Positions 36,985-48,367 of a stretch of DNA of 64,000 bases are shown here, one piece after another. Each line of letters starts with the position of its first letter. Positions within the stretch are counted from its first letter, which is position 1. The notes beneath the pieces were generated by a model. It was not told the DNA's origin, did no database searches, and saw nothing but the letters and a program-made list of their open reading frames with translations. The stretch covers positions 2,070,501-2,134,500 of the forward strand of contig OZ004598.1 in assembly GCA_963924555.1 (NCBI GenBank), written 5' to 3'. The DNA comes from Crambe crambe. Its lineage: Eukaryota; Porifera; Demospongiae; Poecilosclerida; Crambeidae. Made by a program: the position numbers and the translations under genes.

Positions 36985-37305
36985 GGTTACCGTAGCTAGT
37001 CTGGCATAGCTATATTCTCGAATCGACGATGACGATGGCATTTAACTTTAACTTTAGCCCTAGCCCAAGCCCTAGCAGTAGCCCCTGGTCTTTCGAACAT
37101 TCCGGTCTTGCTCTGGTCTTAAAACTACTGAGATTTCTGAGCTCAATGTTGGAGGATATAGCTAGCTAGCTATTTAGGATTACTTGTTTCCATCCTTTTT
37201 CTTTTGTACACTTTAGGTATTCATTAGCTATTCATTGCCCTAGCCTGGTAGTCTGGATACGAGCCCCGCCCCTGAAACTGTAGAAGAAACAATAGAGGAG
37301 CAGAA
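36985..37305 (+). promoter_or_regulatory. Upstream region of gene 2
   Basis: Carries the family block GTCTTTCGAACATTCCGGTC, TTGCTCTGGTCTTAAAACTA and GTACACTTTAGGTATTCAT, plus a GAGCCCCGCCCC GC-box-like site at 37260. The same block, split by two transposons, precedes gene 4. No TATA candidate at the gene 1 position. Confidence 0.5.
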
Positions 37306-38658
37306 ATGTGCCCTTCCCTCTCTTCTCTTTACCTGTCTAGAATGCGCAGTAAGCTTCGAGTTTTGCTGTTCATTTTGTTCGTCATCTTCGTCATCTGGTC
37401 CATGGGCCAACCGACTAGGCCCACTGGTAGAGTTGCCAGAGGCACAGGAAGCTATATAGTATCCACTCACTACTCTGACCAACTGACTGGAAGCGTTTTT
37501 AACTTATTTTCTCTCCAGTGTTGGGCAGGTTCTCTAAAGATGAATAAGGTATTCGTGGTGGAACCTTTTATTCGAGGTGGGTCGATTTTAGGAGTGAATC
37601 TAGGCAAAAGAATTCCTGAGGTGTTTAGACCTATTGGACATACTGAGCACTTTGACAGTGATAACATTATCCAACTTCGAGATATCTATAGTCTGACTGA
37701 ATGGAATGATATTTCGCAGACTCAAAACTATTCTTCCCTTGTTAGCTGGAGAAATTTTTTGCAGAATGCACCTAGGAATCTTATCCTAGTGGATCGTCCA
37801 TGTCATTCTGGAGGCATGTGTATGGGAGAATGTAATATGCCTGATGATGAATTTGATTCGTTTTATGAATCAAAATATTTTCTTGATTCTGCAATACCAT
37901 TTGCACGGCATAACAATTTTGAGATTGTGAGGAAAGTCTGCATAGATCCATCAAAGCTGATGACCAATGATGAATTCACTAGATCCATCTATAGTAATTA
38001 TAGTATCAATGAAACAACAGTATTATTCAACCATTGGGGTGGAATTGAACGTACCAAGAGTCTCTATCGAATCCCTATCTCTGATTTAGATCAATGCAGT
38101 AGACCCTATATCAATTTTGAACCAAGATACAGCAGCATGCTTGAATTGGACCACAGAAAATATGTTGAGAAGTTCTTCCCTGCAGGACTCAAATATACCT
38201 CTGTGATGCTAAGACTGGAACAGTTAATTGTGCACCATAAACTACTAAGCCAACCTATTAAACTACAGCATGACCATGTGATGAGATGTGTACATAACTT
38301 GGTGGAATTGGTCACAAATATAACCAATATCAATCATTTAAAAAAATTTCTTGCCATGGATTGTGGGAAGCATGGCTCACAGAAATATCGAGGTCCAAAA
38401 AATAATTTGACAGTAATGATAGATGAAGCATGTCAGACTTTATATAACAGTTTATATGGAAACACATCAACACTGACTGAGTGGGAACATTCTTTTGACT
38501 CAGTGGCTTCATTTCATGTCCCTGGATACATTGCTTTGTTACAGAAGAACATTGCAGCTGGAGGCGACCCTTTGATTCTGGCTGGAGGGGGTGCATTTCA
38601 GGCTTCTGCTAGGAAATTGCATAATGGATCTTTATATGATAAGGTTGAAGATTGCTAG
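37306..38658 (+). CDS. Array gene 2: type II membrane glycosyltransferase-like protein
   Basis: Intronless, 450 residues (438 from the ATG at 37342). Residues 18-33 are a membrane anchor. Further blocks: LFSLQCWAGSLKM (68-80), TSVMLRLEQL (298-307), FLAMDCGKHGS (348-358), WEHSFDSVA (393-401), GYIALLQ (407-413), LILAGGGAFQ (423-432). Potential N-glycosylation at N141, N231, N235, N338, N367, N386 and N440. The variable loop after PEVF is RPIGHTEHF, a different shortening from gene 1. Differs from gene 5 by one residue (E288 versus K). Likely Golgi or ER; enzymatic role inferred. Ends in Cys like all family members. Confidence 0.85.
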   Translation: MCPSLSSLYLSRMRSKLRVLLFILFVIFVIWSMGQPTRPTGRVARGTGSYIVSTHYSDQLTGSVFNLFSLQCWAGSLKMNKVFVVEPFIRGGSILGVNLGKRIPEVFRPIGHTEHFDSDNIIQLRDIYSLTEWNDISQTQNYSSLVSWRNFLQNAPRNLILVDRPCHSGGMCMGECNMPDDEFDSFYESKYFLDSAIPFARHNNFEIVRKVCIDPSKLMTNDEFTRSIYSNYSINETTVLFNHWGGIERTKSLYRIPISDLDQCSRPYINFEPRYSSMLELDHRKYVEKFFPAGLKYTSVMLRLEQLIVHHKLLSQPIKLQHDHVMRCVHNLVELVTNITNINHLKKFLAMDCGKHGSQKYRGPKNNLTVMIDEACQTLYNSLYGNTSTLTEWEHSFDSVASFHVPGYIALLQKNIAAGGDPLILAGGGAFQASARKLHNGSLYDKVEDC

Positions 38659-38802
38659 AAAAAATATGTAGATATCTATTATTTTATATAATATATATAA
38701 TTATAGTTGACATTAATATATCAATATCACTGGAAGCATGCATAATGCATGCATGCATTGTAGTTATAGCTTGCAATCAATCAACATGATACTATGATAC
38801 AT

Positions 38803-39908
38803 CATAGATATAAGAGGTTTACGGGATTGGAAACGGATCACGTGCTCTCGTTAGCAACTAGCTAACAACCGAGGCGCGTTGACAGCTGAATGACATAGCA
38901 CTTTTGTCAAAGTTGCTGTTCTGACAAGATCCGTGAGGTAAGACTTATGCCAATGATACTATAATACACTAGGGCATAGATTTACTGTATGAAATAAATT
39001 TCAGCTCAGATTTTCAAGTTTATTCCTACAAATGCTACTGTAGTGGTTAATGGGACTGTAATCCCTCTCACGCTTGATGGAATCAATTGCTGTTGCCCAT
39101 TTTCTGATCAAAAGGCATGTAAACTTTAGCTACATGGAATAGTAGCTAATGTTGGTTTTTGTATTAGCTGACATATATTGTCTCTAGCATTTGCAAGTGG
39201 TGTTAAAACTGTAATCCCTCTCCCAAGAAATAGATTAACAATATTGAAACTGTATTAGTTATTTCAGGGAAAGGATAGAACAGTAAATGGAATTGGTGCA
39301 TTCGTTTTCTATACAATAGTCATCCTATGGAGATGGCAAGCTTACTATATTTCCCCCCTAATATCCATAGGGTCCACAGGACAGCTGACTGAGCCGAATT
39401 CTTGAGGTGGATGGTGTCAAAACCCAACAGCCAAAAGCTGGAAGTATTGCAATAATGTTGATGAGGGAGAACTGAGCAGAAACTGGCGGATAACTTTGGG
39501 GCAAAATTATCTAGCTATAATAATAATGAATTTATGTCTAATTTTAATACCAAAAGTCATTCTGGCCTTTCTTTCAAATCAATCACATAAAATTAATGTA
39601 TAATGAGCAATGATAGGTACTCATAGTTATAATTACAAGGAAAAAATTAATAACTTCCTTCCTCAGACTCTCCAACTTCAACTCTCTGACTCTTCACTTC
39701 TTCAATACCTTCCCCTTAGCTTACTTGTACTATTCTGTGAGCTGTAGGGGCAGAATATCACTTTAACTGCCTTGAAAGGAGTGAATATTGATCTCTTTTC
39801 ACAACGATTAATATAATTAATGCTGCATGCGCGTGCGCATCTGTCAACGCGCCACGGTTGTGCAGTTCATTGGGCGTTTCCAATCCCGTAAAACCTCTTA
39901 TATCTATG
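38803..39908. mobile_element. Non-autonomous DNA transposon with 7-bp TSD, copy 1 (1,106 bp)
   Basis: Ends CATAGATATAAGAGGTTT(T)ACGGGATTGGAAACG, inverted. Flanked by GATACAT at 38796-38802 and 39909-39915. A second inverted block, GGCGCGTTGACAG, lies about 35-50 bases inside each end. Genes 1, 3 and 4 lack it at the matching place. No transposase frame was seen. It shares CATAGATAT and GGATTGGAAAC with the element at 31709. The same insertion is present at 58302. Confidence 0.9.
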
Positions 39909-39915
39909 GATACAT

Positions 39916-40688
39916 ATGCAGCCATTCAAAAGAACTGGCTTGCAGCATGATTTCTTGCTACTGCATGCACTGTCACTGCAGCTGCAGTAAGGCTTTTATT
40001 TTACTCACACATTCAAGGTGTCAAGGATACAATGTTGTTAATGATATGTCACTTCCAGTAGTTAATGATATTCATAATGCAGACTAAAAATCTGATTATC
40101 AAACTCTATAATACCAGACTGCTGCTCATGGGATATCTAGGGCTCAAGGCTTGAACTTGAGCAGACCAATTGCAAGCTTTTTAAAATAGCTGTGTAGTCA
40201 TGCACCTTGTAAGCTGTAACTACATGAATTGAAATTTCCTGAGTTATGGTAGCCAATGGTAGCTATGGCTACCATGGATTTCATACTCATGCACATTAGC
40301 TATACACTATGATATCCTATAGCTAGCCTGAAACCTGTAGGAAATCTGATAAAGAAATTCATCAGATACACAAGGACATGGAAATTCCTTTGTGTATCTT
40401 ACACTGTTTCCTAATGCATTGTGTGTCCTTCAGAAAACACAAGGAAAATCTCTTATTTTTCATAGTGTCAATAACAAATAATTATTTCATTATCCACAGG
40501 GGAATCATTATCATCCACAGGGGATTCCTCCTAAGCATCATTATGAAATGGTCAAAGTACTGTAGTTATTATCATACGTACCTTCTCATAACTAGAACTG
40601 GAATTTTCAGAACTTGAGTAGTCAACATACCCGATACCCATTTTAACATTACTTGGGGATTTTCTCATTAAAAGTAAGTAGTTTCCCC
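39916..40688. other. Spacer at the end of unit I, no gene seen
   Basis: Begins with GCAGCCATTC 3'-flank sequence and ends at the unit junction. Short open frames (for example 40378-40617) are conserved at 60322 only because the whole segment is duplicated. Confidence 0.5.
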
Positions 40689-41571
40689 CAGTCTCTGGAT
40701 CAGCTCTTCGGAGGGTACCAGGTTGGATTGCACCACCTCCATCTGGACGTTGCCCAGGGCGTGGAAGAAGACGCGGTGGGAATCCTCCCCAGGATCAGAT
40801 CGAACAAGTGATCTGTTGAACTAGCATGTGAGAGGGGTGCCTCCAGTTGGCTTACCACACTGCCAGTGGAATAATTTGGTTCTACTCTGCATAAGGGTGC
40901 ATTTCGTGATGCTATTGCAATGAGATATGGCTGGCCCCTTAACAGAACTCCATCAAGCTGTGAATGTGGAACAGCATGCTCTATCTTGCCCACAGGGAGG
41001 ATTCACAATTATCAGACACAATGAGATCAGAGACCTCACAGCGAACCTACTAACTGAGGTATGTCATCAAGTTAGCACAGAGCCAGACTTGCAGCCAGTG
41101 ACCAGTGAAACTTTCAGCAGAAATTCCAAGATGGTGCAAGGCTAGACATCGCGATGAATGGCTTTTGGGGAGGTAGGCATGAGAAGACATTTTGTGACGT
41201 AAGAGTTTTTAACCCACATGCACCTACCAATAGTAATACATCATTGTCCAACTGCTACGAGAGGCATGAAAGAGAGAAGAGAAACTGCTATGAAAAAAGA
41301 ATTAGGGAAATTGAACATGCCTCATTTACTCCCCTGGTATTCTCTGCCACTGGCAGTATGGCTAGTGGTGCTACAGTTTTTTTATAAACGTTTAGCTGCC
41401 CTGCTTGCCCAAAAATGGGACAACCCATACAGTGCAACTATGTCCTGGCTGCGCTGTAGGTTGGTATTCTCACTGTTACGATCTGCAATAACCTGCATCC
41501 GTGGAGCTCGTAGTCGACCTGGACATGCCATCAGACATTCACCCATACCTCTGATTAGGTCAGAGGCTTAA
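40687..41571 (+). mobile_element. R module copy 2
   Basis: Near-identical to 29313-30211, with the same internal stops and the same frame break at the T run. It ends early at TAA (GAGGCTTAA) where copies 1 and 3 read GAGGCTGAA. The left edge coincides with the tandem unit junction. Confidence 0.75.
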
Positions 41572-41883
41572 CTTTTGGATGAGGACTAGCTAAACTATTT
41601 TTTCCCCTCCCATTCATTTATTGACTTTCACTCACTGACTTATTTTCCAATTGACCTTTGTTTCCATTAATTATATCAGATCAAATACCTGTTCCCTCCT
41701 GCTCTCGTGTCTGTCCAGGATGGACTGCTGTCTCTCGAACTGTCTCACGTTCCTGACATTTATCCATGCTATCTAACCAGCCTCTTTTCAAGGTAGCTAA
41801 TTTCCCAAAAATCATTCTTATCATACTCCACAATTCAATAGCTAATATGTTTTGTGTAGTTCAGTTTAGTTTTAGCTAACATT

Positions 41884-43097
41884 TTAACACTGGACATGGA
41901 ATACACATGGCTTCTTTTTATGGTAGACATCAGTATGCAATTTTTTAGCAGCATCCTGAAATCCACCTCCTCCAGCCAAAATTAAACAGTTACCATCAGC
42001 TGCAATATTTTTCTGCAACATGCCGATGTATCCAGGTACATGAAATGAGGCCACTGAATCAAAGGATTGTTCCTACTCCATCAGTTTTGAAGAATTTCCA
42101 TAAAATCTATTATATACAATATGACATGCTATATTGATCATTGCAGTCATATTATCGACGTCTGGATCACGATAAAGTTCTGCACCATGCTTCCCACAAT
42201 CCATAGCAATGAACATGAGGTTAATCTTTGTCATTTCTTTTGATCCTTTCCACTTTCTTCACAAGATTGCTTATACATTTCATCGCATATACGTATACGT
42301 CGTACAGCAATGGATTGACCATAGAGTTTGTGAGATATAATTAATTATCCATTCCATTCTTAGCATTAAGACTTCAGGTAAGAACTTTGCAATGTATTTT
42401 TGGTCTGATTGAAGTATATCACTGTATCTGGGCTCAATATGGAAATGTGGTCTTGTACACCTCTCTATATGAGACACAGGTACCCGATAAGGATATCTAG
42501 TATGATTAAGAATTCCACCCCAACGTTTAAAAATGACTGTTGATCTATGGGTGTAGTATTTTCCATAAACGAACCTAGTGAACTCTTCATTAGTCATCAA
42601 TTTCGAAGAATTGTAGCAGACTTTCCTCACGATCCTAAAATTGTGATGTTGTGCAAATTTCATCACAGAGTCAAAGTATTTTGGTCCATAAAATGTATAC
42701 TTGTCAATTTCTTTATCAGGCATATTACACTCTCCCATACATTTGCCTCCAGAAAGACAAAGACTATCCACTAAAATAAGATTCCTAGGAGCATTCTGTA
42801 TAAATTTACTCCAATCAACAAGAGGAACAAAACTGTGTGACCTTGTAATATCCTCCCAACCATTCAGACTGAAGATATCACGCAGTCGAATGGTGTCATT
42901 AATTTTAGCAAATCCACTGTTCAAAATAAGATAGCCTGCATTTCCTAAGCTTCTATTCCTGTGTGGGCCTGAGGCATAAACCACTGAGGCTGAATCACGG
43001 CTTGGAATCGCAGTTCCCATTGGAATCGGGATTCTTTGTTTAGCTTTGATCATCCAGATAGTCAGTGAGTAAAAATGATTCCTCAGATCTCAGGCAT
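41884..43097 (-). pseudogene. Pseudogene B of the array family, internally deleted
   Basis: Homologous to pseudogenes A and C. An in-frame deletion joins GNAGY directly to LNSGFAK, removing about 70 codons including the conserved QCW and VEP blocks. The membrane segment is also shortened (43040-43090). It shares the frameshift after MLRMEW (about 42345) with A and C, and shares the Trp-to-TAG stop with A (near 42078). The longest open piece is 42280-43053. Confidence 0.85.
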
Positions 43098-43599
43098 TAT
43101 GTATAGCTAGCTAGCTAGCTAGCTAGCAGCTGATTATGCGCGCGCGCAGTTTCAATAATCACATAATGCTCGATGGCCATGGCATTTAACTTTAGCCCTA
43201 GCCCAACCCCTAGCAGTACTGTAGCCCTGGTCTTTTGAACATTCTCGTCTTGCTCTGGTCTTAAAACTACTGAGACTTCTGAGCTCAATGTTGGAGGATA
43301 TAATCTTGACTACCTACTATGATAAAATAGTAGCTAGAGCTCATATTAGTCATAAGCTCGAACAGCCCCGCCGTTCGGAATAGCCCCCCCCCTTTGCCTT
43401 ACATCCACTGCTTATAATAGCTTAGGACTACTTGTTTCCACCCTTTTTCTTTAGATATTCATCTATTCATTGTTGCGACCCGTACCCCGCCCCTAGCCTA
43501 GTCTATTTGGGTACGAGCTCCGCCCCTGAAGCTGTAGAAGAAACAATAGAGGAGCAGAAATGTGCCCTTCCCTCTCTTCTCTTTACCCGTCTAGCTAGA
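43098..43599 (+). promoter_or_regulatory. Shared upstream region between pseudogene B and gene 3
   Basis: Family block present (GGTCTTTTGAACATTC, TTGCTCTGGTCTTAAAACTA, GACTACTTGTTTCCACCC), with no MITE at the position used in unit I. A (GCTA)n stretch lies at about 43110-43126. The upstream ATG at 43560 opens only a 12-codon frame because of a 4-base CTAG duplication. Confidence 0.5.
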
Positions 43600-44973
43600 A
43601 TGCGCAGTAAGCTTCTCGCTTTGTTCGGTTTGTTGCTAGTGATTTATACAGTCATTTATAAGCTTATCTCGTCCACGAAAGCTCCCCAACTTACTAGGCC
43701 CACTAGAGTTGTCAGAGGTGCAGGAAGCTATATAGTATCCACTCACTACTCTGACCAACTGACTGGGAGTGTTTTTAACTTATTTTCTCTCCAGTGTTGG
43801 GCAGGTTCTCTGAAGATGAATAAGGTATTTGTTGTGGAACCTTTTATTCGAGGTGGGTCAATTTTAGGAGTGAATCTAAGCAAAAGAATTCCTGAGGTGT
43901 TTTATGAAGCTAGAGCTGATAAATATATAACTGCTCCTATTTTGAATATTGGACGTACTGAGCACTTTGACAGTGATAACATTATCCGACTTCGAGATAT
44001 CTATAGTCTGACTGAATGGAATGATATTTCACAGATTCACAACTATTCTCCCCTTGTTAGCTGGAGAAATTTTGTGCAGAATGCACCTAGGAATCTTATC
44101 CTAGTGGATCGTCTATGTCATTCTGGAGGCATGTGTATGGGAGAATGTAATATGCCTGATGATGAATTTGATTCGTTTTATGAATCGAAATATTTCCTTG
44201 ATTCTGCAATACCATTTGCACGGAATAACAATTTTGAGATTGTGAGGAACGTCTGCATAGATCCATCAAAGCTGATGACCAATAATGAATTCACTAGATT
44301 CATCTATGGTAATCATAGTATCAATGAAACAACAGTATTATTCAACCATTGGGGTGGAATTGAACATACCAAGAGTCTTTATCGAATCCCTATCTCTGAT
44401 TTATATCAGTGCAGTAGACACTATATCAATTTTGAACCAAGTTACAGCAGCATGCTTGAATTGGACCACAGAAAATATGTTAAGAAGTTCTTCCCTGCAG
44501 GACTCAAATATATATCTGTGATGCTAAGACTAGAACAGTTAATCGTGTACCACAGACTACTAACCAAATCCATAGCACTACAGCGTGTGCATGTGATGCG
44601 ATGTGTAGATTATTTACTGAGGAAGGTGGAATTGGTCACGAAAAAGACCAATATCGATTATTTATTTCTTGCCATGGATTGTGGGAAGCATGGCTCACAG
44701 AAATATCGTGGTCCAAAAAACAATTTGACAGTAATGATAGATGAAGCATGTCAGACTTTATATAAGAGTTTATATGGAAACGCATCAACATTGATTGAGT
44801 GGGAACATTCTTTTGACTCAGTGGCTTCATTTCATGTCCCTGGATACATTGCTTTGTTACAGAAGAACATTGCAGCTGGAGGCGACCCTTTGATTCTGGC
44901 TGGAGGGGGTGCATTTCAGGCCTCTGCTAGGAAATTGCATAATGGATCTTTATATAAGGTTGAAAATTGCTAG
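43600..44973 (+). CDS. Array gene 3: type II membrane glycosyltransferase-like protein
   Basis: Intronless, 457 residues from the ATG at 43600 (MRSKLLALFGLLLVIYTVIY anchor). The earlier ATG used by the other copies is out of frame here (CTAGCTAG instead of CTAG), so this copy supports the second ATG as the family start. A longer in-frame N-terminal extension without the usual ATG opens at 43432 but looks like upstream sequence. Keeps the long loop after PEVF (YEARADKYITAPILNIGRTE), which genes 1, 2, 4 and 5 have shortened. All conserved blocks are intact. Function inferred as for its paralogues. Confidence 0.85.
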   Translation: MRSKLLALFGLLLVIYTVIYKLISSTKAPQLTRPTRVVRGAGSYIVSTHYSDQLTGSVFNLFSLQCWAGSLKMNKVFVVEPFIRGGSILGVNLSKRIPEVFYEARADKYITAPILNIGRTEHFDSDNIIRLRDIYSLTEWNDISQIHNYSPLVSWRNFVQNAPRNLILVDRLCHSGGMCMGECNMPDDEFDSFYESKYFLDSAIPFARNNNFEIVRNVCIDPSKLMTNNEFTRFIYGNHSINETTVLFNHWGGIEHTKSLYRIPISDLYQCSRHYINFEPSYSSMLELDHRKYVKKFFPAGLKYISVMLRLEQLIVYHRLLTKSIALQRVHVMRCVDYLLRKVELVTKKTNIDYLFLAMDCGKHGSQKYRGPKNNLTVMIDEACQTLYKSLYGNASTLIEWEHSFDSVASFHVPGYIALLQKNIAAGGDPLILAGGGAFQASARKLHNGSLYKVENC

Positions 44974-45869
44974 AAAAAATGTAGCTATTTATATAGCTAA
45001 TAGTAAACTCTTTGACATTAATATATCAATTAATATCACTGGAATTATGCATAATGCATGCATGCATCATTGTTATAGTTTCCTGCAATCAACCAACATG
45101 ATATGATATGTATGCAGCCATTCCGAAGAACTGCAGGCAATTGTAAAATATCTAGGTTTTGGCTTGTTCAATATCCAGATTTCTTGCTACTGCATGCACT
45201 GTCACTGCAGCTGCAGTAAACCTTTGTTTGGCTCATAATGAAGGTACATTCAAGGTGTCAAGGAATGTATAGCTACACCATAGTTGTTGATGAATGATAA
45301 TTCATTAATTAGCATGTCACTAGGTAATTAATAGATATTCATAATGCAGACTATAAATGGGTTTTGAATCTAATTAATAACTCCAACTAAAATAAAAGAA
45401 TCAAATTAGATGCCTGAATGTTTTGCTGTTTTGACACATGCACAGCATTGACTTAGCAACATCTAAGTCAACAAATGTCTTCATTTTGACATGCATGACA
45501 TGATGAACAGCATGCACACAGCTGCAGCATTGACCAGTGGTGGATCTAGGGCACATGCCCCCCCCCCCTCCCCCCTCTCAGTGTGGCCACTTACATTACA
45601 GTGGCACTTAATTACATGCTAGCTATTAAAGTAAACAACTAGCTAAGCATTAAGTGGGCACAGTTTCCCTAAAAGGGTGTGGTTAGGAAAAGTGGGCATG
45701 GTCGGGTAAAAAATTTTCCGCGCGCAAGCGCACGGATATTTTACTATAAGCCTGCATCTATGTGCCCCCCCTCCCCCCCTCTCCCCCCTCTAGAAACCCT
45801 GGATCCACCCTAGGCCCTGTTGACTTAAACATGCATGACATGATGAATAACATGTTCAACATTTTTAGT
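44974..45869. other. 3' flank of gene 3 with hAT-like MITE copy 2
   Basis: Same sequence as after gene 1, with some indels. AATAAA at 45391-45396 is a possible polyadenylation signal also present after gene 4. The hAT-like MITE copy spans 45535-45819. Confidence 0.6.
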
Positions 45870-47079
45870 AGTGATACCGGATGCTATGGTGGGCGGGGTC
45901 AATTTTTTATACGTAAAAATAATACTGCAGGACGGCACCAAAAGTGACCAAGATATAACCTGGCTGCGAAGGTCCAGATCCAAAGAAATCCAGGAAAAAA
46001 ACATATCAACAGAATCCTAATATTCTAGAGAATCTAACTGTGACAGTTTCTTTTAGATAGAGTGCTAAATTTAGATTTGATGTTCAAAAACATATTTAAA
46101 TTTCGATTTTCTTATGATATAACACTTGAACAGGTCATGAAACCATATTTTTTGGAAACTGCATCAAAAACTGATCCTGGTACCTTGGATAACTTCTTGT
46201 ATCAAGCGGAAAAGAAGGCACACAAGAAGGATAAAGGCATTCAACTTATATAACTGATGGGTCAAAGTTCATGACCTCAACCCTTTCCCACTTAATTTGA
46301 ATCTGTGCTGCCTCAGGTGAATAGCCTAACCCCCCTCACCCCCATAGTACATATTTTAATGTAAAATAAAAGTGATGAAAAATGCTTGAATTCTGAATCA
46401 ATCTCTGAACAACATAAATCAGTTCTGGCTGTGGAGTAATGCTGCAGTCTGTTCCTTAATAACAGCAAAGCTCCCAGATCCTGTACATGACTTTGAACAT
46501 CAATCACTGTCCACTGCAAAGCTTGGCAGCATAAATTGCAGACTTAATGCCACAAATTCTAAAATATAGCAAAGCCGTAATACAGTAAATTTGAAATGAG
46601 CAATCAAAAACACGTTTTATATGGGGAGGGTAGGTCTACTGAAGTTCCTAACTTTGTTAATGTTGTGTACATTCAAAATAGAGACAGACTCTAGGACAAT
46701 AATTGTACAACGGTTCCTACTAGTCTGGTGTTATCCAGACTACATGGCCTATTTTTTTAAATTTACCCTTAGTTCTATAGTCATTTTCGTACACTTCCAT
46801 ATGAACTTTGTTTGAAGAAAATCCATCTAGTAGATCCTAAGATACGAGCAAAAGATTGCAGTACTATTAGCCATAATGACCTTTAACCTACTTTGGAAAG
46901 GTGCCATTTTCTTAATTAAAAGAAAGTAAAATTTTCCTGTACAATTTCAATTGTAAAATGTTACGTATCTCTGCTTCTACTGGATGGATTTTTATCGGAT
47001 AAAGTTTATCTGGCTGAGGAAAAAGAGCTTAATATTTTTAATAGTTTCATAGTATTTTTAAAAATAGCCCGGTATCACT
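45870..47079. mobile_element. Non-autonomous DNA transposon with 9-bp TSD (1,210 bp)
   Basis: Inverted ends AGTGATACCGG / CCGGTATCACT. Flanked by ATTTTTAGT at 45861-45869 and 47080-47088. The segments after genes 1 and 4 have the empty site (CAACATTTTTAGTATGTG at about 35688 and 55180). Short open frames inside (46062-46253 and others) show no recognisable transposase. MULE-like by duplication length only. Confidence 0.88.
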
Positions 47080-47139
47080 ATTTTTAGTATGTGAAAGAAA
47101 AGATGCCTGAAGCTTTTCTAGGAAGAAATTGAGCCTAAG

Positions 47140-47730
47140 AAATTTGCTTGGTGGAAGAAAAAATAAAGAGGCCGTTGGATTATTCATCCATAGTCAACAT
47201 TTCTCCTGTGCACTCCCCCTTTTCAGACTGTAGTTCGGACTCGGGGGGGGGGGGGGGGGGGGGAGATCCAAAAGACAAATTTGTGAATGTCCAATAATGA
47301 TTTTTCCTTCCACCAGAAGTTATGGAGACCTAAGAGCTTCAGAAAGCCTCCTTGCCACTGATATTCTTGTAACATCAGCATATCCTGACATTGTGATCAT
47401 TCAGGATAAGGATATCTTCCTCATTGAACTTACCATTCCTTTTAATTCGCCAGACTCCATTAAGAACACTCACAGCAGGAAGTCAGAGAAACCAAACTAT
47501 GTTTCGCTTTTGGGTGATCTTGAAGCGAAAGGACTAGCTATGTGCAACCTTGCTTGCAATTGAAGTTGGCTCACTTGGGCACTCGCGCCCTAGTGCACAC
47601 AATGATCTACACTACAGTCATGTTTGATGAGGCTGGCTGCATGAATAGCAATTTCCGCATCCTATGGCCCGTAGGGACTCATTTCGTAACACTGAACACA
47701 ATCTTCTTATTTGACTCATCACTTAGCTAG
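47140..47730 (+). mobile_element. D module copy 2: retroelement RT C-terminal tail
   Basis: Near-identical to 35759-36339, with a longer G run (47244-47263). The changed run length breaks the open frame earlier, so only 47297-47563 stays open. Confidence 0.75.
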
Positions 47731-48367
47731 ATCATAATTATTTCATCTCACTTAAGCTACATATAGTTTTTGTTGTTGTTGTTCTTTTTTTCTCCTTAAC
47801 CCCATTGTCAGTCAGATTTGACTTTGTACCCTTGAGACCTAGGGTAGCTTTTATTTTACCTTGTTCACTTCGCGAATGAAGTTGGTTTACCCCTTTGGTA
47901 ATGCAGAGAAATCAGAAAAAGTTCTCTATCTGAAAAGTGAAATAGAACTTGACCATTGAAGAAAACTAGAGAAGAAGATGAAGAGTGGATTGGGAGCTCC
48001 AGTGTTACAATTACTGCATATTGATGAACTGAACTGAACCCCTTAACAAAAATAATATGAAGAATACAGTACTACAGGGGCGCATCCACAGAATTTTGAG
48101 TGCTTGTGCATGGAAATTTTTGGGTACCCATGCCCACTTTTTTGATCAGTAAAGTTATGCTAGCGTGAATTCTGCAAAAATGGATGATTAAATACACCCC
48201 TGTGCTAACAATGGAAGCCTTCCTTTGATGTGGTCATAATTTTCCTTTGGTTACATGTATACCGGTGTAGTAGTGAAATGGGGCCCCCCATCCCCAAATC
48301 ACTAGAGATTTAGGGCTGGGGGGGCCCCATACAACTAGGGTTATGGGGACCCCATAGTCCCCATATT

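Larger units (their letters stand above)
29309..40688. repeat. Segmental duplication unit I
   Basis: Order: R retroelement tail, minus-strand pseudogene A, shared upstream region, gene 1, D retroelement tail, gene 2, 7-bp-TSD element, then about 780 bases of spacer. The block is collinear with units II and III. In unit I the GC-rich sequence continues left of the shared edge (about 29235-29308), whereas units II and III start abruptly there. This places the tandem breakpoint at about 29309. Confidence 0.85.
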
